Positions 6,749 through 14,188 of a DNA stretch of 14,888 bases are shown in pieces (position 1 is the first letter of the stretch; every line of letters begins with the position of its first letter). The stretch covers positions 1-14,888 of the forward strand of contig JAPYRM010000009.1 of the NCBI GenBank assembly GCA_029941175.1. Reading direction: 5' to 3'. The translations under genes and the position numbers were made by a program. The notes below the pieces were generated by a model. The model was not told the DNA's origin. It did no database searches and saw only the letters and a program-made list of their open reading frames with translations. This DNA is from Halobacteriales archaeon (GTDB lineage: Archaea > Halobacteriota > Halobacteria > Halobacteriales > Hikarchaeaceae).

Positions 6749-7216
6749 TTATTCCTCTTCAATGTGTGAATTATTAGTATAAATTGCAGTTCCTCCAGCG
6801 GATTCTATTTGGGTGACGGCTTTTTGAGAAAATGCATCAGCAGTTATTTCGAATGCGTGGTTGAGTTGACCTGAGGAAAGAATTTTTACTGAATCGGATT
6901 CGCAAATATTTTTAAAAATATTTCGAGCGTTTAATCGGAAACCTTCTTTGGTTTTTTCTGCTATTCCAGCATCTACAAGAGAGATTATTTGTTCTTCCAT
7001 TTCCTGGAGGTTGAGAGGGAATACTGCACGTCCTTTTTTAGTGCTAGTTGGACGGGTGAAACCATGTTTTCCTAGGGGTTCATGTAAATGGAATTGGTGC
7101 TTATTTCGTCCTGCATTTCCGCGGCCTCCACGGTTGCCGGCACCGCGGCGGTTTTTATGAGTTCCACATCCGTGAGTTCGGGAGCCTCTTTGTCTTCTTT
7201 TTTTGGTAGTAGTCAT
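6749..7216 (-). CDS. rpl15: Large-subunit ribosomal protein uL15
   Basis: uL15 is an early-assembly 23S rRNA-binding protein. The 155 residues start with the basic Gly/Arg-rich tail typical of the family (KKRRQRGSRTHGCGTHKNRR, 5-24, then GAGNRGGRGNAGRNK), which threads into rRNA. The globular C-terminal half ends with KAVTQIESAGGTAIYTN, the family's final beta-alpha unit. Length is slightly shorter than the about 165 residues of haloarchaeal homologues. It begins three bases after uL30 and ends three bases before secY, so all three are surely on one mRNA. Confidence 0.95.
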   Translation of the reverse strand: MTTTKKRRQRGSRTHGCGTHKNRRGAGNRGGRGNAGRNKHQFHLHEPLGKHGFTRPTSTKKGRAVFPLNLQEMEEQIISLVDAGIAEKTKEGFRLNARNIFKNICESDSVKILSSGQLNHAFEITADAFSQKAVTQIESAGGTAIYTNNSHIEEE

Positions 7217-7219
7217 GAG

Positions 7220-7684
7220 TTATCGCATCGAGTTAAGGAGTTTGTCGATCTCCTCAGTAGTATGTTTTCCAAGTTGTCCACCTTCTTTGGTGGGGTGTTT
7301 TATTCCCCGATGACCTCCTCGGGGCGGGTGCAGTCGTAGTACGGGAGAAAGCCCCTGCGAGCGCAACGTGGTTTCTTCCGAAATGAGGGCCTGGGCTAGA
7401 TGAGTTACTGAATCGTATTCTGTATTTTTAGAGATCCATTCATCGTCTATGGTTGCATCTCCTTCGAGTGGTTCTGCGCGACGAGAAATTATTTTTTCTA
7501 AGACAGAAAGACTTGGGTTCCCGTAAGCCACGTAATCATGTACTTTGATGATCATCCCTCGATAGGAATCCGTTTCGGGAATCAATGTACAATGGTTAAC
7601 GTGATGCAAGTTCAACATTTTGAGAGTATCTCGAATTCTAGAAGTTATGTTGACTTCACCACGCAATTGTACAATAGCTTTCAT
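7220..7684 (-). CDS. rpl30: Large-subunit ribosomal protein uL30
   Basis: The 154-residue archaeal/eukaryotic long form has the short bacterial-like core at the N-terminus ([20 protein letters not shown], 1-20, followed by [17 protein letters not shown]) and an added C-terminal part with [20 protein letters not shown] (116-135) that packs against rRNA. Its ATG overlaps the uS5 stop in an ATGA tetranucleotide. The Shine-Dalgarno AGGAGG at 7692-7697, seven bases before the ATG and inside uS5, supports this start and suggests translational coupling. Confidence 0.95.
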   Translation of the reverse strand: MKAIVQLRGEVNITSRIRDTLKMLNLHHVNHCTLIPETDSYRGMIIKVHDYVAYGNPSLSVLEKIISRRAEPLEGDATIDDEWISKNTEYDSVTHLAQALISEETTLRSQGLSPVLRLHPPRGGHRGIKHPTKEGGQLGKHTTEEIDKLLNSMR

Positions 7685-8334
7685 TGATTTTCCTCCTGTG
7701 TGGAAGATGTGGCCCGGTGATTATTAGTACTGCGAAATTGAGATGCATTGTCCAATGCATTGAAAGTGGCTTTGGCCAAGTTCATTGTTGTTCGGGTTTT
7801 GCCATAGGATTTAGTCCACGCGTCTTGAATACCGGCGAGTTCCAAGATAGTTTTAACAGTGGGTGCTGCAGCCAAACCAAGTCCAGCAGGGGCAGGGAAT
7901 AACTCAACAATAACACTGCCAGATTTCCCTTTGGTTTTCATAGCGAGAGAATGGGGATCTGCAGATCTACTTTCCCAAGATCCAGAACCGTGGGGCACTT
8001 GAATGATATTGAGTTTTGCGGCCGCAACTGCTTTCTGAATTCCGGCTCCAACTTGATTTTCTCGACATTCTGCATAGCCTACGAATTCGGATTTATCACC
8101 GATAGCAACACAACATCTGAATTTAACACGCCTACCAGAATCGGTCATTCGCTGGACCATGTTGATATCGAGAACACGATCTTCAATTCCAGGCAATAGA
8201 TGGTCTACTATTTCAGGTTCTTTCAAAGGGAGTCCGGATTTGAGTGCACCCTCCATTGAAGTTATTTCATCGTTTAATACCATGTGCCCAAGTCGTGTGA
8301 CAGGTTCCCAAGTATTTTCGATTTGATCAGTCAT
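7681..8334 (-). CDS. rps5: Small-subunit ribosomal protein uS5
   Basis: uS5 sits near the mRNA entry channel with uS3 and uS4 and contributes to decoding accuracy. The 217 residues match the archaeal long form. An archaeal N-terminal extension precedes the double-stranded-RNA-binding-like half (about 54-118, with [14 protein letters not shown] and [20 protein letters not shown]), then the C-terminal half with [20 protein letters not shown] (144-163) and [14 protein letters not shown] (172-185). A Shine-Dalgarno AAGGAGG (8342-8348) lies seven bases before the ATG inside uL18, and the start overlaps the uL18 stop as ATGA. The tail after about residue 198 is polar and low in complexity. Confidence 0.96.
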   Translation of the reverse strand: MTDQIENTWEPVTRLGHMVLNDEITSMEGALKSGLPLKEPEIVDHLLPGIEDRVLDINMVQRMTDSGRRVKFRCCVAIGDKSEFVGYAECRENQVGAGIQKAVAAAKLNIIQVPHGSGSWESRSADPHSLAMKTKGKSGSVIVELFPAPAGLGLAAAPTVKTILELAGIQDAWTKSYGKTRTTMNLAKATFNALDNASQFRSTNNHRATSSTQEENQ

Positions 8335-8885
8335 AGGGATGCCTCCTTAAGATTTTTAAGAATTTCATCGAAATGGGTCGGTAACGTTGTTAGATCAAAA
8401 TCGTTAGAAAGTTTATTGTTAGTTTCTTCTGCAAATTCTGCTATATGCTCTCCTCTGATTCGTTCCCAGGACCCAAATGCTACTTCACTGTGGGGAATTT
8501 TTAATCCTGCGTCAATTGCACCTTTGTGTGCTGCGAATGCTTTTGAACCCTTGGTCCCAGAATGCAGACCTATGTCGAGTACGGCTTCTTTTATTCCAAT
8601 GGCAAGTGCTTTTTTACCCAAGAGAAAACCGGATAAGTAAGAAGCAGGGAGATTATTTATTGGTGCTTTCCAACCATAACTCAAAAGATCTTTTGAACTT
8701 ATGGAAACTATTGTTTCATCTCCAATAGGTCCGAGGTTGATTAACTGTGCTGAGACGTATTTATTACTGATTCGTATGACTAACCGAGAAGTGCCAGATT
8801 TCAATAAAGCTAGTCTTTGACGATAGTTTGTCATGCCTTCTCTTCTTCGGCGCATTGGTACGTTGTATCGAGGACCGTTAGCCAT
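8331..8885 (-). CDS. rpl18: Large-subunit ribosomal protein uL18
   Basis: uL18 binds 5S rRNA and, with uL5, attaches it to the central protuberance. The 184 residues match the archaeal long form. The N-terminus [20 protein letters not shown] (4-23) is the basic archaeal signature and is followed by [15 protein letters not shown] and a long C-terminal region including [20 protein letters not shown]. The ATG shares one base with the eL19 stop (TAATG) and is preceded by GGAGATAA. It ends in an ATGA overlap with uS5, giving tight coupling in the operon. Confidence 0.96.
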   Translation of the reverse strand: MANGPRYNVPMRRRREGMTNYRQRLALLKSGTSRLVIRISNKYVSAQLINLGPIGDETIVSISSKDLLSYGWKAPINNLPASYLSGFLLGKKALAIGIKEAVLDIGLHSGTKGSKAFAAHKGAIDAGLKIPHSEVAFGSWERIRGEHIAEFAEETNNKLSNDFDLTTLPTHFDEILKNLKEASL

Positions 8886-9334
8886 TAGTTATCTCCATAA
8901 TTATTTTCCACATAAGCCGCTAAATGCTGAGAACTTCTAAATTCCCCACCAGTTGCTTTTCGGTAAACTAGCCTATATTGTGTTGGATCGATGGTTCCGT
9001 TTTCCCTTAGTTCGCGGAGGAGTTTTCGTTGAGATCGAATGTTGGACATCCATTTTTTCTTTCGATTTTGTCTAGCCCCTGCCCTGCCTTTTCGTGATCC
9101 ATAGCCAGATCTATGGCCATACGCTCTTTTTCGGTTTTGTTCTCTTGCGCGTCCACGGGAATTGCCCTTTGCGGGTGTCTCTTTGATCGCCTTTTGATCA
9201 ATTAGATTGCGTATGTCCTCTCGCGTTATGGCTTCTGAGAGTTGATCTTCAAATTCTGGGTCAAGCCACACTCTGCTTTTTCCAACTTTGAGAACTTCGG
9301 ATGCCAATCTTCGCTGCGTACTGAGGTCTGTCAT
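8885..9334 (-). CDS. rpl19e: Large-subunit ribosomal protein eL19
   Basis: eL19 is found only in archaea and eukaryotes and forms an intersubunit bridge through its long C-terminal helix. The 149 residues carry the family's basic middle, GHRSGYGSRKGRAGARQNRK (73-92) followed by KKWMSNIRSQRKLLRELREN, plus a C-terminal segment with YRLVYRKATGGEFRS. The AGGTGA Shine-Dalgarno inside eL32 is seven bases before the ATG, and the start overlaps the eL32 stop as ATGA. Length is normal for archaea. Confidence 0.96.
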   Translation of the reverse strand: MTDLSTQRRLASEVLKVGKSRVWLDPEFEDQLSEAITREDIRNLIDQKAIKETPAKGNSRGRAREQNRKRAYGHRSGYGSRKGRAGARQNRKKKWMSNIRSQRKLLRELRENGTIDPTQYRLVYRKATGGEFRSSQHLAAYVENNYGDN

Positions 9335-10263
9335 TGTAGACTCACCTCTTCGTAAGAGGGGTTAAGGACACGGATTCCATTCTCTTCCGCCATATCTTCA
9401 ATCCGCTCTCGTTTTCGATTTCCAACAGATGCCGCGATGCGGATAGCTTCGATGGTGGGGTCAATATCAGAGAGATCTTCTGGCCGATGAACGCGTACTT
9501 CTTTAAATCCACTAGCATGGCGGCCGCGGACAGAAACTGGAGTTCTATAGCCGGATCGGACTACCTCTCCGTGCCCCCCTCTTCTTCGTCGTTGTTTGGA
9601 ATGAGTTCCACGAGGTCTTCTCCAGACTGATTTATGTTTATTCTTGGTAAGCCTTTTTTTCATGTGACCGTCTTGACGATTGAAGGTTGGTTTTCCTTCA
9701 CGTTGTTTTTGAGATAAGAGTCGTCTTTCTTCTGGATCGAGTTCGGGGAGTTTTTGAGCATGGCCACGTGGTCGAAGTTCAGTGGGGGTTGGGTCGTCAG
9801 GGGTATCTTCAGTAGAAGATGTCACAGAAGAAACTGCTTTTTCTTCAAGGTCTATACCACCCAAACTAGCTTTTATTCTAGCTGCTAAAGCGGTGCTTAT
9901 TCCTTTAACTGAAGAAAGTTGGTCTTGGCTCGCGTTTTTGAGATCGTCTGCAGTCTCAAAACCAGCTTCTCGGAGAGAATCTGCACGGGCAGGAGTAATT
10001 CCGCTTATATTGAGAAGATCATCGGTTTGGCCTGCAGGAATGGGTTCGGAAGGTGCATCGGCAGAGGCAGATTCTTGTACCAAGTTCGGGACTGCTTCTT
10101 TAATCTTTAATGCAAGATTTTCACTAATACCCGGAACGGAAGATAGATCGCTTTCACTTGCAGCTTGCAGTGCTTCGATAGTACCAAATCCTGCTTCTTC
10201 GAGTGCTTGGGCTTTTGAGGGACCAACGCCTGGAAGATCTGTTAGTTTAAGATTATCAGACAT
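9331..10263 (-). CDS. rpl32e: Ribosomal protein eL32 with two N-terminal helix-hairpin-helix domains
   Basis: eL32 is a large-subunit protein of archaea and eukaryotes. The ribosomal core is about residues 175-305, with the basic stretch HKSVWRRPRGTHSKQRRRRG (210-229) and GYRTPVSVRGRHASGFKEV. In front lie two HhH units. HhH1 (4-55) has [17 protein letters not shown] and VPGIS. HhH2 (about 81-135) has ISGITPARADSLREAGF and VKGIS; about half of its residues match HhH1. They are joined by an Ala/Ser/Glu/Pro linker, and an acidic Ser/Thr-rich linker leads to the core. Haloarchaeal eL32 is known to have one such domain and is about 240 residues, so this 310-residue form has an extra one. HhH1 is identical at DNA level to the tail of uS3. 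The ATG follows the uL6 stop directly. Confidence 0.96.
   Translation of the reverse strand: MSDNLKLTDLPGVGPSKAQALEEAGFGTIEALQAASESDLSSVPGISENLALKIKEAVPNLVQESASADAPSEPIPAGQTDDLLNISGITPARADSLREAGFETADDLKNASQDQLSSVKGISTALAARIKASLGGIDLEEKAVSSVTSSTEDTPDDPTPTELRPRGHAQKLPELDPEERRLLSQKQREGKPTFNRQDGHMKKRLTKNKHKSVWRRPRGTHSKQRRRRGGHGEVVRSGYRTPVSVRGRHASGFKEVRVHRPEDLSDIDPTIEAIRIAASVGNRKRERIEDMAEENGIRVLNPSYEEVSLQ
10099..10254 (-). repeat. Perfect 156-base direct repeat, copy in eL32 (HhH1)
   Basis: The 156 bases are identical, base for base, to 14227-14382. They encode codons 4-55 of eL32, from Asn-Leu-Lys-Leu to Lys-Ile-Lys, exactly one HhH domain. Both copies are on the same strand, in the same reading frame and 4128 bases apart, and both flanks diverge at once. 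Confidence 0.97.
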
Positions 10264-10800
10264 TTATGCTGCACCTCTAACGGGTTTTTTAGTGATATAG
10301 ATACCATCTTGGAATACCCGAGGGTCTTTATTTTTGATGATAGTTAATTGTTCGATGGATCCGGCAGTTTGTCCAACTGCTTCGATGTCGGGACCGGTTA
10401 CAAGAACTTTTTCTCCATCAATAGAAACGGTTGTTTCACCGTGGATTTTGGTTTTCCGAGGGTGACGCTCACCGAGGAAGTTTTCGATTATTACAGAATT
10501 TTGTTCCGCCCTAACTTGCATTGGGAAATGAGCATAGAGAATATCAAGTTCGTACGTCCAGCCAATGGTCACCCCATGGAACATATTCAAAATGTGACTT
10601 TTAAAGGTCCCCATCATAGCGCTTGTTTTCCTAGTTTCAGAAGAACATTCTATGATTATAGCATCCTCAGTGGAATGTAGACGGAGACCAGGATATCGGA
10701 AACGTTTTGAGACCTTTCCGTTTGGTCCCTCGACCGATAGGTCTATTCGATCGAGTTGTATCGTGATATTTTCGGGAATTGTGAGTTCTATTTTTTCCAT
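10264..10800 (-). CDS. rpl6: Large-subunit ribosomal protein uL6
   Basis: uL6 lies near the sarcin-ricin loop and the factor-binding site. The 178 residues hold the two tandem alpha/beta repeats of the family: the first opens with IELTIPENITIQLDRIDLSV (4-23) and GPNGKVSKRF, and the second ends with the archaeal signature DPRVFQDGIYITKKP. The central MMGTFKSHILNMFHGVTIGW (62-81) is highly characteristic. It starts six bases after the uS8 stop and its TAA abuts the eL32 ATG. Confidence 0.96.
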   Translation of the reverse strand: MEKIELTIPENITIQLDRIDLSVEGPNGKVSKRFRYPGLRLHSTEDAIIIECSSETRKTSAMMGTFKSHILNMFHGVTIGWTYELDILYAHFPMQVRAEQNSVIIENFLGERHPRKTKIHGETTVSIDGEKVLVTGPDIEAVGQTAGSIEQLTIIKNKDPRVFQDGIYITKKPVRGAA

Positions 10801-10806
10801 GATTAT

Positions 10807-11199
10807 TCAATAAATATATGCTAAGAGCTGGCCTCCAATTCCAGCTTTTCTGGCCTCGTAATGACTCATTACACCCTGACTAGTCGTTAAAACTAGTGCA
10901 CCATAATTTTGTGCAGGGAGATATCTTTTCTCCCACTTCTCAAAGTTAGAGAGGGCAACGGAATAACGTGGTTTGATTGGAGCACATTTGTTGATGGCCC
11001 CTTTTAATTCAACATCAAAATATCCAGATTTTCCATCTTGGATATGTTCAAATTGGCCGATGTATCCATAGTCATGGAATACTCCGAAAACATTGCCAAT
11101 AAGATTAGATGCGGGCTTTGCTGTGTATTGTAGATGTCCAGCATTTTCGGCGTTGTTTAGTCCAGAGAGGGCATCAGATAAAGGATCATTTCCAGTCAT
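10807..11199 (-). CDS. rps8: Small-subunit ribosomal protein uS8
   Basis: uS8 binds the central domain of 16S rRNA early in assembly. The 130 residues fit archaeal uS8. The N-terminus [17 protein letters not shown] (5-21) and the C-terminal rRNA-binding signature [20 protein letters not shown] (104-123) are typical. The ATG overlaps the uS14 stop as ATGA, and no clear Shine-Dalgarno precedes it, so it may depend on coupling to uS14 translation. Confidence 0.96.
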   Translation of the reverse strand: MTGNDPLSDALSGLNNAENAGHLQYTAKPASNLIGNVFGVFHDYGYIGQFEHIQDGKSGYFDVELKGAINKCAPIKPRYSVALSNFEKWEKRYLPAQNYGALVLTTSQGVMSHYEARKAGIGGQLLAYIY

Positions 11200-11378
11200 G
11201 AGTATTTTTTAAACCCCACAGTTCTTGCTAATTCGCGGAAACATTGACGACAAAGCCAAATATTATACTTACTAACGAGACCTTGATTACGGCCGCAACG
11301 TCTGCAAGAGTGATTTTGACCAGTTGCTATTGTAGCTTCCTGAGTTTGTTCTGTTTCTTCTATTTGTTCTTTATTCAT
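11196..11378 (-). CDS. rps14: Small-subunit ribosomal protein uS14 (zinc-ribbon form)
   Basis: uS14 binds 16S rRNA in the head of the small subunit. With the ATG at 11378 the protein is 60 residues and carries the zinc ribbon C25-x2-C28 ... C43-x2-C46, followed by [14 protein letters not shown], the conserved C-terminal end. A start at 11411 would overlap uL5 by 41 bases and lacks a ribosome site. The ATG at 11378 overlaps the uL5 stop by only eight bases and has GGAGGT eight bases upstream, so it is preferred. The first 20 residues are Glu/Gln/Thr-rich and not needed for the core fold. Confidence 0.95.
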   Translation of the reverse strand: MNKEQIEETEQTQEATIATGQNHSCRRCGRNQGLVSKYNIWLCRQCFRELARTVGFKKYS

Positions 11379-11895
11379 CAGAATTGACCTCCACATTAAA
11401 AGTTGATTCAATGTAGTTTACCGACTCTTCGGTGGTTAGGCGGTGAGATATCGGGATAGATTTAGAGCTACGTCTTCGGCGTTTTATTCGCGACCCAGCG
11501 CGATTGAGCACCACAGTTACATCAAGTCCATATAGTCCGATAGATGGATTATAATCTTGACCGGGGAAGACTATGTGTTCTGAAAGTCCAAAACTCAAAT
11601 TTCCTTCATTATCAAAAGAACTTGGAGAGATCTTTGCATGAGGTAATGCTAGTTTGAGAAACTCAACTGCTGATTCGCTTCGAAGAGTGACTTTTGCCCC
11701 GATAGGATCGCCTTTTCGAATGCCAAATTCTGCTATAGTAGATTTAGATATAGTTTGGACCCCGGCTTGCCCAGTGATTTCACGGAGTATTTCCTCTGCA
11801 TTTTGGAGTTTCTTCCCAGCCTCACCCACACCCATATGTACAACTACTTTCTCAATTCGGGGATGGCGCATATTATTGGTGCTTTGTACAGACAT
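11371..11895 (-). CDS. rpl5: Large-subunit ribosomal protein uL5
   Basis: uL5 binds 5S rRNA at the central protuberance together with uL18. The 174 residues match haloarchaeal length. Conserved parts are [20 protein letters not shown] (9-28), [11 protein letters not shown], the [15 protein letters not shown] segment and the C-terminal ESTFNVEV. The ATG at 11895, one base after the eS4 stop and eight bases after an AGGTGG ribosome site, is chosen over the ATG at 11934, which would overlap eS4 by 38 bases. Confidence 0.95.
   Translation of the reverse strand: MSVQSTNNMRHPRIEKVVVHMGVGEAGKKLQNAEEILREITGQAGVQTISKSTIAEFGIRKGDPIGAKVTLRSESAVEFLKLALPHAKISPSSFDNEGNLSFGLSEHIVFPGQDYNPSIGLYGLDVTVVLNRAGSRIKRRRRSSKSIPISHRLTTEESVNYIESTFNVEVNSDE
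11387..11392 (-). promoter_or_regulatory. Shine-Dalgarno that sets the uS14 start
   Basis: GGAGGT on the minus strand lies eight bases before the ATG at 11378, inside the uL5 coding end. It decides the uS14 start in favour of the 60-residue form. Confidence 0.75.
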
Positions 11896-11896
11896 A

Positions 11897-12598
11897 TTAA
11901 TTTCCACCTTCCACGAATTTTTCATCGATGACAACTACGTATTTTTCTATAGTGTCAAAGGCGCTAGAGTTCGTTTTTATTTGAACTACGTTTGAAGCGC
12001 TTCCAGATCGAACACTGATAGTTTCCAAAACACCTATTTCTCCGGAGTGGGATCCACCGATTACAGTGACTAATGCCCCTTCTTTGTATGAAAAATGGGC
12101 AACTATATTCCCGGTTTCATTCTCAGTGATGAGAGAATCCCCAATATAATACTCGGTGGGGTTTGGTACAATAAGAGTAGTACCATTATGCAAAGATAGT
12201 TGTATTGATGTAGGAGAGAGTTGCACTTTTCCAGTTATTTTACCGAGTTTAGAGGTGGCTGCTTCAGAGCTAATAGGAGTAAGATTTAGACGCCCCCCAG
12301 AATCGGGGAAAATGCGATAGTATTCGTTTCGATCTAGGAACGCTAGTATATCAAACATACCAATAGAGCGTCGAGGGTCAGTGATAACTTTGCCATTGAT
12401 TAGGATTGAACGGCTTCTTAGGGCATAATTTGCTTCTTTTGCAGAAGTAACATATTGAAGTACATCTCGAATTATTACAAGTAGAGGAACTCCTTTGCTC
12501 CCATGAGGCCCCGCTCCGGCTTTGACTGTATAAACGGAGGTTTTCCTTTCGATTGGCCACGACGCAGGGGCTGAGAGCCGTTTTTGATGCCGAGTCAT
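11897..12598 (-). CDS. rps4e: Small-subunit ribosomal protein eS4
   Basis: eS4 is shared by archaea and eukaryotes. The 233 residues show the N-terminal signature [17 protein letters not shown] (4-20), an S4-type RNA-binding region (about 42-90, with [20 protein letters not shown]), the central eS4 domain and a KOW motif at about 171-200 ([20 protein letters not shown]). The ATG overlaps the uL24 stop as ATGA, with GGAGG seven bases upstream inside uL24. Its place between uL24 and uL5 is the standard archaeal order. Confidence 0.96.
   Translation of the reverse strand: MTRHQKRLSAPASWPIERKTSVYTVKAGAGPHGSKGVPLLVIIRDVLQYVTSAKEANYALRSRSILINGKVITDPRRSIGMFDILAFLDRNEYYRIFPDSGGRLNLTPISSEAATSKLGKITGKVQLSPTSIQLSLHNGTTLIVPNPTEYYIGDSLITENETGNIVAHFSYKEGALVTVIGGSHSGEIGVLETISVRSGSASNVVQIKTNSSAFDTIEKYVVVIDEKFVEGGN
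11904..11909 (-). promoter_or_regulatory. Shine-Dalgarno-like site that sets the uL5 start
   Basis: AGGTGG on the minus strand, inside the last codons of eS4, lies eight bases before the ATG at 11895 and supports the 174-residue uL5. Confidence 0.6.
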
Positions 12599-12948
12599 GG
12601 TGTTTCCTCCAGTTTCGACTTTCGCAAGGGGTCAGAAAGATTTAGTTTTGTGATACGTAGGTTGGAAGCAACTAGAGGGAGTAAATATTCTTCACCATCG
12701 CCTTTTTCAGCGGTGATTCCGTCGGCGAAGACTATCTTGGATTTGAGATCCACTCGTGCTATTGTTCCCGTTTCTCCAGCTAGATCTCCACGCATGATTT
12801 CAACTGTGTCACCAGTATTCACACGAGTGCTTCTTCGACCGTGTTTTTCGCGTAATTCGGTGGACAAAGCTGCGTTTAGCTGCTTGTGGCGTAAATGCAA
12901 TGGTGCATTGTATTGTCGTTTTCTTTGTTTTCGAGGTTGTGTTGTCAT
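12595..12948 (-). CDS. rpl24: Large-subunit ribosomal protein uL24
   Basis: uL24 starts large-subunit assembly and later lies near the peptide exit. The 117 residues open with the archaeal basic segment QPRKQRKRQYNAPLHLRHKQ (4-23) and contain a KOW motif at about 44-70 (VNTGDTVEIMRGDLAGETGT), then a short acidic C-terminal part. It starts four bases after the uL14 stop without a visible ribosome site and ends in an ATGA overlap with eS4. Confidence 0.95.
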   Translation of the reverse strand: MTTQPRKQRKRQYNAPLHLRHKQLNAALSTELREKHGRRSTRVNTGDTVEIMRGDLAGETGTIARVDLKSKIVFADGITAEKGDGEEYLLPLVASNLRITKLNLSDPLRKSKLEETP

Positions 12949-12952
12949 GATT

Positions 12953-13351
12953 CTATATTATAGTTGTTGCCGTACTGGCTATGCCTCCAAAACGCTCGGC
13001 TACTTCTCTGGCAATCGGTCCTTTGATTTCTGTTCCACGAGGTTCGCCCATCTCATCAATTAATACTGCAGCATTGTCCTCAAATTTGACACGAAGTCCA
13101 TTAGGACGTCTGAAAGGTTGTTTTTGGCGGATGATAACAGCTTGGAGTATTTGACGCCGCATTTCAGGAGATCCTTTACGGACGGATACAGTGATTTTAT
13201 CCCCGATTCCAGCTGTCGGGAGTCTATTTATAGTCCCGTGATAGCCGGCGACACTGATTAAGTTTAGTTCCCGGGCACCGGTGTTGTCTGCACAAATGAG
13301 TTTTGCTCCTTTGGGTATGCCTCGACTAATGCTAGATGTAATTGATTTCAT
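12953..13351 (-). CDS. rpl14: Large-subunit ribosomal protein uL14
   Basis: uL14 contacts eL19 and the small subunit at an intersubunit bridge. The 132 residues are full length for archaea. Conserved parts are [20 protein letters not shown] (10-29), [19 protein letters not shown] and the C-terminal [17 protein letters not shown]. The start overlaps the uS17 stop as ATGA. Confidence 0.97.
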   Translation of the reverse strand: MKSITSSISRGIPKGAKLICADNTGARELNLISVAGYHGTINRLPTAGIGDKITVSVRKGSPEMRRQILQAVIIRQKQPFRRPNGLRVKFEDNAAVLIDEMGEPRGTEIKGPIAREVAERFGGIASTATTII

Positions 13352-13692
13352 GCGCTTTCTCCTTTGTCCGAATCTCGTTTGATTACTTCCACAACAATAT
13401 GCGATTTGGTTTTGGAAATTGGTCGTGTTTCGGCTATTTTAACTTGGTCTCCAACTTCAAGTTCAAGATCCTGTGGAACGTGAGCAGGTACTCTCGATCG
13501 ACGTTTCATATATCTCTCGTATTTTGGTATGAAGACAACATATTCACGTTCAACGATTACTGTTTTGTCCATAGATGTAGAAGCTACAATTCCTTCCGAT
13601 ACACTGCCTCGAGTAGACAGAGGTCTAGACGAATTGTTGTGTTGTTTGGAACCATCATCATCAGCTTTTATTACATTTGGTTTTATTGCCAT
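13348..13692 (-). CDS. rps17: Small-subunit ribosomal protein uS17
   Basis: uS17 is an OB-fold 16S rRNA-binding protein. The 114 residues have a 30-residue polar N-terminal arm of archaeal type, then [10 protein letters not shown] (41-50), [16 protein letters not shown] and the signature [20 protein letters not shown] (81-100). The ATG lies inside the end of rnp1 (10-base overlap), with AGGAGG six bases upstream (13699-13704), so start choice is firm and translation is probably coupled. Confidence 0.96.
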   Translation of the reverse strand: MAIKPNVIKADDDGSKQHNNSSRPLSTRGSVSEGIVASTSMDKTVIVEREYVVFIPKYERYMKRRSRVPAHVPQDLELEVGDQVKIAETRPISKTKSHIVVEVIKRDSDKGESA

Positions 13693-13973
13693 ATTGATCC
13701 TCCTGCTTTTTGTGTTCTGCGCGACGGTCGAGAAATCAGATGTTTTCCCTCGACTACTGCATACGTTCCATCTGGTAATTTGACTTCAAACGTGGTTCCA
13801 GATTTGGGAACCATTTGAGTTTTGCCATGGTTCTCAATTTGGAAAGTCTTCATCGTTTCGTCGACGATGTGACCAGAAATACCAATAAGAGAAGAATTTG
13901 ATGCCGCAACTATTTGTGCTTCGAGTCCTATCAACTCGTGCCGGGATAAATTTTCAGGGAGTATTTGAATCAT
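13683..13973 (-). CDS. rnp1: Ribonuclease P protein component 1 (Rpp29/Pop4 family)
   Basis: This protein pairs with Rpp21 on archaeal RNase P, the ribonucleoprotein that removes tRNA 5' leaders. The 96 residues show the family signature [19 protein letters not shown] (4-22), then [20 protein letters not shown] (27-46) of the Sm-like barrel, and a C-terminal part ending [16 protein letters not shown]. It is close to the minimal length for archaeal Rpp29. A GGAGG site seven bases before the ATG lies in uL29, and the ATG overlaps the uL29 stop as ATGA. Placement between uL29 and uS17 is usual in Euryarchaeota and links tRNA maturation to ribosome supply. Confidence 0.93.
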   Translation of the reverse strand: MIQILPENLSRHELIGLEAQIVAASNSSLIGISGHIVDETMKTFQIENHGKTQMVPKSGTTFEVKLPDGTYAVVEGKHLISRPSRRTQKAGGSIWQ

Positions 13974-14188
13974 GGAGATTCCTCCTTGGAGATTTCTTGT
14001 TGTTTTTGGATAGTTTTGATCCTAGCTATTGTTCGGCGTAATTGTCGGACTAATCCCGGATTGTCCGACGAGCCTCCCGCGAATTGTACTGCGCGTGCAT
14101 TCAATAGTTCTGTAGATAACTTATCGAGCTCAGATTGTCTCTCTTCAGAAGTCATATCTCTGATTTCAGAGGGGCGAAGAGAAGCCAT
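13970..14188 (-). CDS. rpl29: Large-subunit ribosomal protein uL29
   Basis: uL29 sits at the peptide exit and forms part of the docking site for the signal recognition particle and SecY. The 72 residues form the expected two-helix hairpin: [20 protein letters not shown] (4-23) leads into helix 1, and [16 protein letters not shown] is helix 2. The ATG shares one base with the uS3 stop (TAATG), and the stop overlaps the rnp1 ATG as ATGA. Confidence 0.95.
   Translation of the reverse strand: MASLRPSEIRDMTSEERQSELDKLSTELLNARAVQFAGGSSDNPGLVRQLRRTIARIKTIQKQQEISKEESP

Noticed and set aside
9782..10300. Plus-strand open frame of 172 codons opposite eL32
   Set aside because: It is the mirror of the HhH-coding DNA; the repeat makes a similar frame opposite uS3 (14201-14398), as expected for an antisense shadow.
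11379..11411. Upstream extension of uS14 to 11411
   Set aside because: It would overlap uL5 by 41 bases and has no ribosome site, whereas the ATG at 11378 has GGAGGT eight bases upstream.
11896..11934. Upstream extension of uL5 to 11934
   Set aside because: It would lie inside eS4; the ATG at 11895 follows the eS4 stop and an AGGTGG site and gives the normal family length.
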